Under the pieces are notes generated by a model, which did no database searches, had not been told where the DNA came from, and saw nothing but the letters and a program-made list of their open reading frames with translations. 64,000 bases of DNA. Source: Siphonodentalium dalli (lineage: Eukaryota; Mollusca; Scaphopoda; Gadilida; Siphonodentaliidae). The position numbers were made by a program, and so were the translations under genes. This document shows positions 24,114-36,186 of this stretch, in pieces; position 1 is the stretch's first letter, and each line of letters starts with the position of its first letter. The stretch covers positions 138,031,954-138,095,953 of the forward strand of contig CP136064.1 of assembly GCA_032622095.1 (NCBI GenBank). The letters are read 5' to 3'.

Positions 24114-24204
24114 TTAATGTACTTATTCCCACTCAGGAACTTTGTGAACATTGCAATTAGTTTGAGGTGAAATTATAAATGCACTGGACTAAAAGGATTT
24201 AGTC

Positions 24205-24622
24205 ATACAAAGAGTAAAATCCAAGATGGCTGCTAGTGGTCATGTTTTTAAATGAATTAGGAAATAATCGATATCTCCCATCTAGAGGTCACCCCAGAGA
24301 TCCATATGAAGTTTGGTGGCGATCAGATGAGGGATGTGGTATGTCGTGTGTGCCAAAGAATTGTCATGCAAAGAGTAAAATGCCCATGATTTTTTCAAAT
24401 TAGATACCGATATATGCGGGCTGCGCCGCTGCAGGGTGTGTCGATGGATTCAAATTTGAAATCCAAGATTTTCTACAGCTATCTTGGATTTTACTCTTTG
24501 CAATGTTTGCATGACTAAATTCTTTGGCACACCCTGCAGACAACATCCCTCATCCGATCATCACCAGACTTCACATGGAACATCGGGGTGACCACTAGCT
24601 TGGAGCCATCTTGAATTTTAAT
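24205..24622. repeat. Imperfect inverted repeat (~190-bp arms)
   Basis: The left arm contains AAAGAGTAAAATCCAAGATG, AGTTTGGTGGCGATCAGATG and GTGTGCCAAAGAATT. Each has its diverged complement in the right arm (24,465-24,622), for example CCATCTTGAATTTTA and AATTCTTTGGCACACCC. Related single-arm phrases occur at 22,830-22,900. This is probably an old foldback MITE. Confidence 0.7.
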
Positions 24623-24687
24623 TTATATATATATCTCTTCGTGTTCATATCTAGACATTTAACTTTCAGCATTCCTAATCACTCCAT

Positions 24688-24842
24688 ACTCTTGGGCTCC
24701 AAATAAACATGCATGCATGTTTATTATTTTCTTGGGAAATTTCCCCCCTGCACAGTGCTAATTTAGGTCTGCACGTTTATTAATTTTGAGGCTATGAAAA
24801 TTGAAATCAGCACAAATTCAAGATTTCTAAATGATTCTGATA
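24688..24842 (+). repeat. Dispersed ~155-bp repeat, copy 1
   Basis: Runs from ACTCTTGGGCTCCAAATAAA to ATGATTCTGATAC. It is about 90% identical by eye to 28,662-28,820. Both sit beside degenerate phrases of the type GCCTAATAAATGTACAGGG, which also occur at 27,750-27,840 and 29,010-29,085. Confidence 0.8.
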
Positions 24843-24959
24843 CTCTTGAGTGCCTAATAAATGTACAGGGTGGAATAATAGTACAGGTTGGAAAATGTCG
24901 CATAACTGAATAATAGTACAGGGCAGAATAAACGTACAGACTGGAAATATTAGTACCGG

Positions 24960-26040
24960 CGTAACAGTTTATCTCCCCCCCTGAGTATTCCCCCCCCCCC
25001 GCCCTGGGTATCTTTCCCCCCCCCCCCCACTCATATATTTTTTTTTCCTCACTTATTTTATATTATTATGGTAAGAAATGGCGAGAAAACTATTTAAAAA
25101 AAACAAAATATATATATTTTGAAGTTTAACACAATAGCATAAATATCTCAAAATATTACCTTACGATTTTATCGTTTATTTTGCTTTATATTGTCATGAA
25201 ATGGCGAGAAATTAACTTTATATGAGAACAATTTAATAGAGTAAGAATTTGGGGTGGGGGGGGGGAAATATCCAGGCCTGAGTATCTTCCCCCCCCCCCC
25301 CCACCCAGCGGCTACATATGACAAAATTAAACGTATGATTTTATTGCTTAATTTGCTTTATATAGTCATGAAATGGCGAGACATTAACTTTATATGAGCA
25401 AAATTTGATCGAGTAAGAATTTGGGGTGAGGGGGGGGGAAATACCCAGGCCTGAGTATCTCCCCCCACCTAGCAGCTACATATGACAAAAATTAAACATG
25501 ATTTTATTGCTTAATTTGCTTTATATAGTCATGAAATGGCGAGAAATTAACTTTATATGAGCAAAATTTGATAGAGTATGAATTTGGGGTTGGGGGGGGG
25601 GAGATACCCAGGCCTGAGTATCTTCCCCCCACCCAGCACCTACATATGACAAAAATTAAACGTATGATTTTATTGCTTAATTTGCTTTATATAGTCATGA
25701 AATGGCTAGAAATTAACTTTATATGAGCAAAATTTGATTAGAGTAAGAATTTGGGGTGGGGGGGGAAGATACCCAGGCCTGAGTATCTTCCCCCCTCCCA
25801 CCTACATATGACAAAAATTAAACGTATGATTTTATTGCTTAATTTGCTTTATATAGTTATGAAATGGGAGATAAACTTAAATATATATTTTTTTTAATTC
25901 TGCTGCTGGGTGAGGGGGGATACTCAGGCCTCTCCCCCAAACCAAATTCCTACTCTATCAACTGTTTGTCATAAAAAGTTAATTTCTGACCATATCATGA
26001 CTATTTAAAGCAATAAAATCATACGTTTAATTTTTGTCAT
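24960..26040. repeat. Tandem ~165-172 bp repeat with C and G tracts, last unit inverted
   Basis: The phrase CCCAGGCCTGAGTATC recurs near 25,276, 25,448, 25,611 and 25,776. Each is preceded by a G run and followed by a C run, so each unit can form a strong hairpin. The remainder of the unit carries AATTAAACGTATGATTTTAT and CATGAAATGGCGAGAAATTA. At about 25,915-26,040 the order is reversed (GATACTCAGGCC, then ATAAAATCATACGTTTAATT), giving an inverted end to the array. Confidence 0.88.
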
Positions 26041-26983
26041 TAGGTCATTTCCAGCAGAAAGTTGCATTTTTGTGAAAATTTTGAATTCTTCTAAATTTAT
26101 CACTGTATTACTCAGTGGAATGGTTAGATACCCAAATTTATGAATCTTTTAATTTTCTCAATAACTGCCACCAATCCTAAGTTATGATAAAGAACATCTC
26201 TACCATTTTTTTCAGGCAAAAAACTGATGGATTTTACCAATTTTTTGTGCAATGTGGATTTTTAACCAACTGACAATAAATATATAGGTTACTTATTACT
26301 TCATTTGTATTTGAATATGGAAACATTACTGACAATCATTAAGGTATATACATTCCCATACTATTTCACCCCAAATATTCACCCAGAATTTACTTCCCAT
26401 TGGTTTGTCCCATCAGTCACGTTTTGTGTTCATAATGTTGTGGTACACACAAACTATTGAGATACTAATACTAACTTTTGTTTTCCTACATTCACAGTGG
26501 AACATTAATATAAGAAATTATGTTATCCAATACAAATACATTCAATTGTTTTAAATGTAGCCATGTAAATTATGTCCCCATCAGTCACAAAACAATGAAG
26601 TTCTCAACTGTATACAGTAATGCTCTAATTAATCAACTTCTTAACCACAGCAGAATTATGGGTAACTTTTCAGGATTTAGTCGGAAATATGGCTTGTTGC
26701 CATTCATCAGAAAGCTCTCAGCAATTAGAACATTACTGTATGTCCACTAGTCTATATCAATGCATTAAGATTTAATAGAATTTCCATTTAGCAGTATGGA
26801 ATTTGACCACCCAGGAAGACTTATAGCATACTCTCATCACACACTGACCTGGAAGCTCCATTGCATGTACATGTATGTGGTAGACAAATGCCTATCAGCC
26901 ATATTTGAAAAAATTCTTCATATTTACCTCTATTGACCTTTTTTTTCAATTAAAACAGCTTCTGAAACAGGTTAAACTGTTAA
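26041..26983. other. No recognisable feature
   Basis: AT-rich sequence. A 76-codon frame at 26,520-26,750 (plus) has no recognisable domain, and its composition matches the surroundings. No RNA gene or clear repeat is seen. Confidence 0.4.
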
Positions 26984-27413
26984 CCCTTTTCATCGGCCCT
27001 AATTTACGGTCTGTAAAATCGGCCCTAAAAAATTAAATAAAAAAAAAGGTTGAATTTATTTTGGGGATGCAGCATGCTATAGCGAATTTAAAAACAAACT
27101 GGATAAAACCTTAGGGGCATGTTATAACTCAAAAGTATCACCAAGTATTCATAGTAATAATTTTGATGCCCATGAAAAACGTATTAAGATTCCCTGGCAC
27201 AAAAGTTAACCTACAAAATAAGTCTGTTAAAGAATATAAGAACAAATTATTAAAAATGTAAAAAATAATAACAAATGATGAAAAATTGTTAGCCTTAGGC
27301 CAATGCATTCTCTTATATATGCGAGGCGACATATGGTCGATCGCATATATAAGAGAATGCAATGGCACAGGGTATATGGGTTGATACCAAAATTGGACTT
27401 GGCACTGAAAGGG
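26984..27413. mobile_element. Small inverted-repeat element with TTAA flanks (family 1, copy 3)
   Basis: CCCTTTTCATCGG opens it and GGCACTGAAAGGG closes it, with TTAA at 26,980-26,983 and 27,414-27,417. It is longer (430 bp) and more diverged than copies 1 and 2. It keeps the internal hairpin at about 27,302-27,362, where CATTCTCTTATATATGCGAG pairs with CGCATATATAAGAGAATG, and the adjacent phrase GGCACAGGGT. Confidence 0.7.
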
Positions 27414-27417
27414 TTAA

Positions 27418-28661
27418 AAGAGATAATTTCACAGTCATATGAGTGATATGGGTTTTTATGTGGTTTAGACCAAAATTAGTGAAATATTAGGGGTGGGTCA
27501 CAGTGGGTGTAAAAAAAATATATAAGTTGGGTGTCAAATTTTTTTCTTCTTCTGCAGGTGGGTACCCAAAAATGTCAGATGCAAACGAGAGCATCGCTAG
27601 GGCGTGGCAAAATATGCCCTTTAGCCATTTCAAATTGTACTACCACAAAATAAAATAATACTTTGAGCTTACATTTGAAGAAAATCTGATATACCCCTAA
27701 TTTCAATGCCAAAATGCGGTCAAATTCTAAGTCGAAAAATGGCCATACGCTTGAGTGCCTAATAAAGGTACATGTACGATTGTTAAATTTGAGTTAAAAT
27801 TCCCGCCTGTACGATCGTTATTTGGCCCTGCACATTTATTAAATTTGGCGGTCGAAATATGTCAACCAATCTTTTTTTTACTATTAAAGTATACACGGAT
27901 GTCGGATGATTTGTGATTATTGAACACGTTCGAAGACTCAGTTTAAAATCTATACACATCGAAACTATTTCTGTCACAGGATTTACTTTGAACCAATCAA
28001 AACATCCGATATTAGTCCCCCCCCCCTGGGAATCGCTTCTTGTATCATCGACATAATTTCTTAAACAAACGCCCGAACACATGGTCATTCGGTGCTATTT
28101 CTATCACAGACTTTCTGTGAACCAATCAAAACATCCGATAATATTAAAATTGCCCCCCCCCGGAATAGCTCAATGACGTAATTTCTAAAAGGAGCACCAA
28201 ACACATGGTTATTCATTTGGTGCTGCGCGTGTAGTACATGTACAGTACTGGTACAATTGTATAGTATTAAGGCTGAACAAAAACCGGTTAGGGTGTCTCC
28301 CTTCCTACTAGTATGTTAAAGTATCTCGCAAAACATACTACATGTACTAGTAGTATATATATCCTTGGATACCAAATTGTATTTAGTATTAGTACTAGTA
28401 CTTACTAGCAAGGATACTATTGCTCAATGCTGAATATACAATCCATTTCTCAAAGTGGATTACAATGTAGTAATAACATATAAATTAGAACTAGTACAAT
28501 ATTAAATAGGACGATCGAGCTATGGTGGATTTTAAATGAGTATTTCAATAGATTTGGGGAAATTTCCACCCTGCATGTTTATTACGCCCTGTATGTTTAT
28601 TAAAAATTGGGAATATTCCGCCTTGTATGTTTATTCCGCCCTGTATGTTTATTACTATATT
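27418..28661. other. Decayed AATAAACATG-type repeats; no gene
   Basis: Degenerate phrases such as GTGCCTAATAAAGGTACATG (27,755), CCTGCACATTTATTAAATTT and GCCCTGTATGTTTATTA (28,580-28,655) mark a family also seen beside 24,842 and 29,010. A pair of diverged direct repeats containing AACCAATCAAAACATCCGAT lies at about 27,990 and 28,118. The 101-codon minus frame at 27,783-28,088 has no recognisable domain. Confidence 0.5.
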
Positions 28662-28817
28662 ACTCTTGGGCTCCAAATAAACATGCATGCACGTTTATTA
28701 TTTTCTTGGGAAATACCCCCCCCCCTGAACAGTGCTTATTTGGGTCTGCACGTTTATTAATTTTGAGGCTATGAGAATTGAAATCAGCACAAACTCAAGA
28801 TTTCTATATGACTCTGA
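28662..28817 (+). repeat. Dispersed ~155-bp repeat, copy 2
   Basis: Second copy of the repeat at 24,688-24,842. It ends CTCTGATAC exactly where the perfect palindrome begins. Confidence 0.8.
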
Positions 28818-28870
28818 TACCAAAAAGATGAGTTTATATCTTTTAAAGATATAAACTCATCTTTTTGGTA
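28818..28870. repeat. Perfect 53-bp palindrome
   Basis: TACCAAAAAGATGAG...ATCTTT, one central T, then the exact reverse complement. Arms are 26 bp with no mismatch. It could extrude as a cruciform. In the sister repeat the same position continues instead into CTCTTGAGTGCC. Confidence 0.95.
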
Positions 28871-29059
28871 CATATTCAAATATATATGACACACATGTGA
28901 ACATTTAAATACTGAATAAAACACCACATGACATATACCGTACTATGTTGATTCCTATGCTTGACCTACACGAACTCACGAACTGTAAAAATAATATGTT
29001 TAACAGTTGATGTTTTGTTCAGAGTTTCCCCTGCACTATTATTGGGGCCTGCACTTTTA

Positions 29060-29470
29060 TTTGGAGCCCGAGAATAGGCACTCAAGAGTAACTCACGTAA
29101 AACTAATTATACAGAACCTGTCTTCGAACTTGGCCTGTAGTTTTAGCTGGGAAAAACACATACCAGCTTTGGTTTGTGCAGATAAAATAATAAAAACTGG
29201 AGTTATCGGTCGGAAATCGAAATGTTAATAGGAAATTGGTCAAATTCTAAGTTGATAAAGGGCCGTAACTCATGTAAAAATAATTGTACGGAACCCATAT
29301 TCGAACTTGGCCTGTATCTTTAGCTGGGAAATACACATACCAACTTTGGTTCAGATAAAATAATCCAAACTGGAGTTATCGATCGGAAACCACAAATGTT
29401 AACGGACAGACAGACAGACGGACGGACAGACTGATAACATAATACAACCTTTTTTCAAAAAGGGCGTATA
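29060..29470 (+). repeat. Mollusc-like dispersed repeat with GACGGACAGAC tail
   Basis: Two tandem ~205-bp halves share TTCGAACTTGGCCTGTA, TTTAGCTGGGAAA and ACTGGAGTTATCG. They are followed by GACAGACAGACGGACGGACA, ACATAATACAACC and AAAAAGGGCGTATAAAAA. Repeats ending in this way are familiar to me from bivalve and gastropod genomes, but the family is not identified. This is one of the few taxonomic hints in the window. Confidence 0.6.
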
Positions 29471-30598
29471 AAAACAGCATACCTTCCTGCTAATATTTTT
29501 ACTACCCTCCCCCCTGATCAAGAGTGAGACTGAGACTGAGAGACACCGAATAATTATTTACTCCATTACTGAGAATACTGAATAGCCAATACCTGGTATT
29601 ATATAAACATATAGATCTACATGTCAGATATAGATATACATTATAATTTGTAAAATGTGTAAACTGCAAATCTTCATTCAAACAAACACAATTTCAATAT
29701 TCAACTTTCAACTTCAAGAAATTTAGAGTTCCCTCTGAGGACCCTCTCTTGCAACTGACTTTTTCTGAGCACTGTGCCAGGAATTAATGTGACATTGGAA
29801 ACAACAGGTATTTATTTGCAGTTCCGCTTGGTAAATCATAACATTTTTCAATAAATACATTTTTGAGAATTATTTTCTGGAATTACATCACTTGACCTAC
29901 ATTTGAAAAATCAATACAAAATTAAAAAATAAATACACCAACATTATAACGGAACAAGTTAAATACCTGTTGTTTCCAATGCCACATCAAATCAGAAGTA
30001 TGCCGTGCAAGTTACTGCAACTCTGTACCTTTTGCTCAGCTGAGCAGATTTGCATGGAAATCCCCATTTAAAATTGGTCACTTGACGAAATACAAAATGA
30101 AAATGTAGGTGTTGTCGTTGTAAAACTAAAAGTTCACTGGCAAATTCAACTTCAAGCGCAATGTGAATGTCACGGTCACGGGTCAGAGACAGCGACCCAG
30201 ACTATTTATGTCACGGAGACTCGGAGTACGGCCCGGCCAGAGACCAGAGTCAGACTGCTGATAGTGATAGTGATACGATAGTGACTAACTTCACTAAGTG
30301 AGGGAGTGATTGTGAAATTTTTGGAAATTGGGTCAATAATTAATACTCACCGATGTTCACACGTCCGTAAACTGAACTGCGCAGCTGTTCCGGGTCTATA
30401 TGTAGGTCAACGTGGTGACGTGGTGGTCGTTTATTCGAACGCTCCGTTCAAAACTTGCATGGAAGTTGTCCCAAATCGTGTACTCGAAATATTTTCAAAT
30501 CCAAACACTCAACAGTGCGCGATGACGAAATATTATGACGTCAAGATCGCGTCATGCACGTGCAACTCACCGCGTCTCGAGCTGTTTAGTTTCTATAT
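29471..30598. other. Low-repeat stretch; no supported gene
   Basis: This is one of the least repetitive parts of the 18-kb insertion. It is moderately GC-rich at 30,160-30,260. A 149-codon plus frame at 30,306-30,755 runs into the small inverted-repeat element that follows. It has no recognisable domain, no signal peptide and no obvious splice partners, so I do not call it a gene. A diverged first exon or promoter cannot be excluded. Confidence 0.4.
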
Positions 30599-31074
30599 TA
30601 AAGGTACTCAATCCGTAAAGAGGGTCCCCATCTCAACAGATTCCAACAACAACAATCCGATCAGAGGGTCCTATATTACTATTTCTTTGGCTTTGGGGGT
30701 AAAACATATTTGTTTCGAGTCGAGGAACCCATCAAACAAAGCTCAGAGTTATTAGATATTGATTTTTCAAATTTGTTATGTTCTCGAGATGAGTACTAAT
30801 AACTGCCGTAATCTGCTCTGGATGTGTACTCCAAATCTATTCAAACAGACAAGGATGAATAACTCTAAAATCAAGTGGTAATTTTAACGCAATTTTGACT
30901 GAGTTCTGGGCCAGATAGTATTCCCGATAATGAAAAATAATAGATTTCTAAAATCGATATCTAACAAATCTGAGCATTGATGGGTGACTTCCTCGACTCG
31001 AATCAAATATTTTTGACCCCCGAAGCCATTGAAATAGTAGTTGAGAGGAGTTTTATCGGGTTGAGTACCTTTAA
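30599..31074. mobile_element. Inverted-repeat element starting AAAGGTACTCAA
   Basis: TTAAAGGTACTCAATCCG at the left and CGGGTTGAGTACCTTTAA at the right form terminal inverted repeats. The homology continues inward, with diverged ATATTTG, TTCGAGTCGAGGAA and TTAGATATTGATTTT blocks present in both arms. It is about 475 bp long and non-coding. A TA or TAA flank is possible, but the exact target duplication is ambiguous. Confidence 0.7.
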
Positions 31075-31387
31075 CAGGTGCGTTTTGTCCCTGGCTTGGC
31101 GCAATTAATATCGATATTCGCTAACGTATTAATAACGTGGTTATTGTCTTTATTGAGAGGGGGGTGTGGCTAAAACGATTTATAATATGTCTGATTCATC
31201 TGGTTTTATTGAACAAAAGAAAATAACTAAACAAACTGTCGGTGGTGGATTGGGGAGGGGGGAGTTGGGCTGGAATGTACCAATTGGAAAATTCCAACCA
31301 AATAATGGGGAAGGGATATTTGACTTTGAAAAAAAAAATCTCAAACTTTGGGGGGGGGGGGGGGTGGGGGTGATCTGGTTCAGAGGT

Positions 31388-32050
31388 ATGGGAGGCCATT
31401 TTCACATTTATTCCTTATTTGCGCTTAAGTCCAAATGATTTGTACTTAAGCGCAAATAAAAATTCATATGCATTGATCCCCACTGAATTAATTTTAAATG
31501 GCACAGGCCAAATCACACCACTCAAGCCTATACAGCCCACCATATGACGGAAGCAATCCCACAGTAACCCTAATTCCCTTTTTATGACCACGGAAATGGT
31601 ATAGATCTGTGCAGGATATGTCTCTTTTTATAAAATATACTAGATTTCTGGGATGGAGACACAAATTATTGGGGGCAGGGATGCTGATAATATGAAAATA
31701 GTGTTTTTCCCCTTTGTTGCAAGTCAATAAGTACTCCATGTGAGGGAAACCAGCCTCCACCAGTAACCCTAATTCCCCTTTTACGGCCATGGAAATTGTA
31801 CATATCTGTGCAGGAAATTCCCTTTAATAAAATATACAAGAGCTCTTGGAGTGAGACACCAATTCTTGGGACACCAGGGACAGAGATGCTGATATGCATA
31901 TGGAAATATGTTTTTTCTTCAACTTTCGAGTCTGTATGGAGCGACTACAATGAGATGGACTCAATCGGAGGGAAGTAAGGGAGTGTTAGGTGTTTGCGCT
32001 TAAGCGCAAATGATTTACACTAAAGCGCAAATAAATTTTTAGACACCTAA
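31388..32050. repeat. TTAAGCGCAA-family fragment(s)
   Basis: A left end, TATGGGAGGCCATTTTCACA, is followed by TTTGCGCTTAAG. The interior at 31,500-31,900 is a pair of diverged ~230-bp units sharing GTAACCCTAATTCCC, ATATCTGTGCAGGA and GGGATGCTGATAATATG. At 31,985-32,050 a mini-palindrome (TTAGGTGTTTGCGC...AGACACCTAA) closes the stretch. The G14 tract at about 31,351 and the C/G-rich frame on both strands around it are low-complexity. Confidence 0.55.
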
Positions 32051-32052
32051 CT

Positions 32053-33188
32053 ATGGGAGGCCATTTTCACATTTATTAGATAATTGAACTTAAGCGCAAT
32101 TCAATTGCGCTTAAGCTGCTTAATCGTAATTCAATTTCGCTTAAGCACAATTACTTACATCTTTATCCAATTGATTTGCGCAATTGATTTTCGCTTAAGT
32201 GCAAATGAATAGCGCTATAGCAAGTTTTCACCCCTCAAAGATCAAATGAGGTTCATAATAAGGAGGCCCCCACCCCCCTGGAATACAGAATACCACTTAA
32301 CACATAGGGTGGAATACGGAATACCAGTTAACAGCCATATGGAATAGAATACGGAATACCAGTTAACAGCCATATGGAATACGGAGTACCAGTTAAGATC
32401 AGATAAGATAATTTATTGACGATAAAATGATCTAAAAGGCAACATGGTAGTAAAACGCCGGTCATCCCGCAGTGTCCACGTCTAAAATGATCTAAAATGA
32501 CGATGATCGACGATCTGTATGTCAAACCGTGAATTTATTGTGACAAAAATCGCATTTATATTATTACTAGCAGGTGACCCGACTTCGTCCGGGCTTTGAC
32601 CTTGAATTGACCATTTTGAAGGTCAAGGTCAGGGCGGGGGTCACGATTTGACCCGTCGAAAACACCCCCCCCCCCCGATAAAAATATCCCTAGGTATAAA
32701 ATGCCTTTTTACCATATGTGGTAAGCAAGCCCTCATGCAGTGACACCACATGCATAATAATGCTATATGACCATAGTAATGTCCCAAATCCATGCAAAAA
32801 TACTTCTAAAAAATTATATAAAACAATTCCTAGAGTTCCGGGAAGGAGAAATCAATTCTTTGGATATAGGGATGCTGATAATATGTAATTATGGATTATC
32901 ATTGTTGTACACATACATCTACTCACAGATCGACGACTGTTGAGTACTCAGGCTAATTAAAACAGGTTAAACTTAGCCCAATGCTCCTCTTGTGTTGCTA
33001 CTAGGTGATACACCAGGTCATGTCAATAGTTTATGGATAGGTTAGATGGTAGTTACAATTACGCTAGCCTAAAGCGCGATTAATTGCACAATATGTGGTA
33101 TTTGCACTTGAGCAAAATTATTTGTGCTTAAGCGCAATCAATTGCTCTTAAGTGCTATTCATTATTAAATGTGAATTTGGTCTCCAAC
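32053..33188. mobile_element. TTAAGCGCAA-family element, degenerate
   Basis: It opens with TATGGGAGGCCATTTTCACA and ends with TTAAATGTGAATTTGGTCTCC, which are diverged inverted ends. Several GCGCTTAAGCGCAA-like motifs stand inside both ends. The middle holds a GAATACCAGTTAACAGCCAT short repeat (32,280-32,400) and the dispersed GGTCAAGGTC repeat (32,566-32,700). No target duplication is clear. No gene. Confidence 0.5.
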
Positions 33189-33851
33189 AGGGTTCATATG
33201 GGTAGGGGTGACACCATGATAACTACTAATTATGGACCTGATACCCTTAAATGATTACTCTTCAGTCTACATGTCGTATATGGCTATTTTAGTGTCAATT
33301 AATATAATGATTTATGTATAGGCCTATACTGTATCAACAAATATCTTTGAACATTATCAAGCTAAGACCATTGTCACATTGTGCATGGATCAGACAGTAC
33401 AATCCAAAACTATTCCTTTATATTGTCATCCAGTTCATCATCTATATATTTAACTCATACCATTTCGATCATCCAATGGTGATCCATTCATATGACAGGC
33501 TAACAAACCGTAGTTTTCACACATTAGAGAAGTAACAAATGTATTCCTCCACCAGTAAGTTCATTGATGTGGCCTCATGGAGATATGTTGCCTACTGGTG
33601 TTATAACAGTTTATGCCGAAAGGAATATCAGTTTCTTGTCAGGTCAGTCCTGATGCCATAAATTCCACCCTCAGAAAAGAACATAAATTTAGTTATTCTA
33701 CAAGACTGTTGAAATTTGCTGGTTTTTTTCTTCATTTGTTTATAATATTATATTCAGTTGTATAAGGATAAACCCAAATTAGTTTAGTTTTACATTTCAA
33801 AAATGTTCATGTTAACATTTAATTGTTGATTGGATTTACAACAACTTCTTC

Positions 33852-35042
33852 ATGGGAGGTCAAATTCACATTTAATAATGAATTGTGCTTAAGAGCAATT
33901 AATTTCACTTAAGTGGAAATGATTGCGCTTAAGGTCAATTGATTGCGCTTAAGCGCAAATAATTATGCTTAAGCACAATCAATTGCTCTTAAGCTTAATT
34001 ATTTGTGCTTAAGCATAATTATTTGCACTTATTTATGCTTAAGTGCAATTTATGGTTATATGTAACTAAACATCCATTGTGAATAAATAGGTTTATCCAT
34101 AACTCAACCTTAACCTATTGACATATCACCTCTTGTTTTCATTGGTTTGGATGGGTAGGGAGCCAGATTAACTTTTTTATTAAAATGGCTGACTCCCCAT
34201 AACATTACCTTCTGGTTTAGTCGGGGCAACTCGTGATAGCATTATATTTTCTTCAGCATTAGTCAGGGCGACTCGCGATAGCATTACCTTCTGTATTAAT
34301 CAGGGCCACTTTGAGTTTCTTCAATCTTTGAGTATACAGGCACACCATATGGGGAAGCAAGCCCTCATTGACAACACAGTCACCCTATATGACCATGGAA
34401 ATACTATTTATCAATGCAAGAGATGCTAATTTAATTAAAATACTGGAGCTCCAGGACTGAGACACCAAAGCTCCAGCAATGAAACACAAATTTTTGGGAC
34501 AGGAATGCTGATAATATGAAAATAGGGTTTTTTCCTTGATTTAAGTTAATAAGTACACCATATGAGGTAAGCAATCCCTCATGAAGTGACACCACATTCA
34601 TGCTGTATGGCCATAGTAATGGGCCAAATCTGTACAAAAATACTTTTAAAAAATTAAATGGAAAAATACAAGAGTTCCAGGAGGGAGACATCAATTCTTT
34701 ATGCTGATAAAATGAAATTAGGGATTATCTTTGATTGTTGTACACAGACTCACAATTGACTGTTGAGTTCTAGGCTAATAAAACAGGTTTTAAAATTAGC
34801 CACATGTTCCTCTTGTGTTGCTAGGTGTCAAATTCACCAGATTATGCCAATAGTTTATGCCTTTATGGGAATATAGGTTAGATAGTAGTTAAAATTTCGC
34901 TTAAGAGCAATTCATTATGCTGAAGCACAAATGCCCTGTTTGTGCTTTTAAGCACATGCAATATGTGGTATTTGCGCTTAAGCGTAATTATTTGCGCTTT
35001 TAACAGCATAATTCATTATTAAATGTGAATTTGGCCTCCCAT
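33852..35042. mobile_element. TTAAGCGCAA-family element, complete (~1.19 kb)
   Basis: The terminal inverted repeats are ~35 bp: ATGGGAGGTCAAATTCACAT at the left and the reverse complement of ATGGGAGGCCAAATTCACAT at the right, continuing through TTAATAATGAATT. The flanks read ACTTCTT on both sides (33,843-33,850 region and from 35,043), a 6-7 bp target duplication. Just inside each end lie clusters of the palindrome-like motif GCGCTTAAGCGCAA and variants. The middle repeats ~200-bp units seen at 31,500-31,900. No transposase, so non-autonomous. The superfamily is uncertain. Confidence 0.75.
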
Positions 35043-35540
35043 ACTTCTTGCCACTGAAACTGAAACATGTATCTGAGCCCCTATGAGTAATTTTATGAGA
35101 TTTCTGGAGTTTTTCATTAAACTTACATGATTGATTTCACACTCTGTGTATGCCTTATCCTTCTATATATTAACCATTTTTCATCAAACTTTGGGGTTGG
35201 TCCCAAATTGCCTTCGAAAAAACTTGCGTTGTATCGTGGAATGTTTTTCTGAATCCCCCTCCCCCAGGAACATGACTATTTGAATTTTGGGGGGGGGGGG
35301 GTGGATAGAAGAGTGAGGAAATAAATTTGCCACACCTTTGCTTCATCGGTTTACTATTCTGCTAGCACATTGCACCACATATTTCTCCAGCATTAAATTT
35401 CCAATGCTTTCACCCAACATATACCAGTAGTGTTTTTAAACTAATAGCTTATTAACTGTTTGATAGATCACATCAATCTTTATATTTAAAGGATAAATCT
35501 TGGAGAATTGAATGTTGGCAATGTTGATCATACAGCATTT
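35043..35540. other. No gene; G-tract present
   Basis: About 500 bp with a G13-type tract near 35,289 and no recognisable element. Confidence 0.4.
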
Positions 35541-36013
35541 TTTAACGTTGAAAATATAACGTTGATTAAACGTTGGAAAAATAACGTTGATACAACGTTG
35601 GGAAAATAACGTTGATTCAACATTGGAAAAATAACGTTGATTCAACGTTGAAAATATAACGTTGATTCAACGTTGGAAAAATAACGTTGATTCAACGTTG
35701 GAAAAATAACGTTGATTCAACGTTGGAAAAATAACGTTGATTCAACGTTGGAAATACAACGTTGTTTCAACATTGATTTATTATTGGAGATATACCACAA
35801 ACTCCAATAGCTCTTGCTAATTCCCTATTTCTGTTAATTTAACAACTCTAAATACAATGTTGGAAATAAACCGTTGATTCAATGTTGGAAAAATAACGTT
35901 GATTCAACGTTTGAAAAATAACGTTGATTCAACGTTGGAAAAATAACGTTGATTCAACGTTGAAAAAATGACGTTGATTCAACGTTGGAAATACAATGTT
36001 CTTTCAACATTGA
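35541..36013. repeat. 25-bp AACGTTGATTCAACGTTGG minisatellite
   Basis: About a dozen units of 25 bp made of AACGTTGATTCAACGTTGG plus an A-rich tail. They are interrupted by ~90 bp of unrelated sequence at about 35,785-35,870. The AACGTT core is the same as in the arrays at both ends of the 18-kb insertion. Confidence 0.9.
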
Positions 36014-36186
36014 TTTATTCCCTATTTCGGTTATTATTAATATAACAACTCTATTGAATTTGTGTATAATACAAGTGTATCTATTCCCTGAACTTTCTGT
36101 ATTGATTCTGATGTATATAAATAATAATTGTGAGTCATAGAGAGCAATCAACATAAGTTTCAATGTATCACAAGGAAACATTTTGT

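Noticed and set aside
30306-30755. 149-codon frame as a host gene
   Set aside because: Its 3' third lies in an inverted-repeat element, no domain is recognised, and there is no sign of splicing partners.
31345-31372. Regulatory G-quadruplex
   Set aside because: Single long G runs here and near 35,289 and 43,914 are homopolymers of uncertain length. Nothing ties them to a gene.
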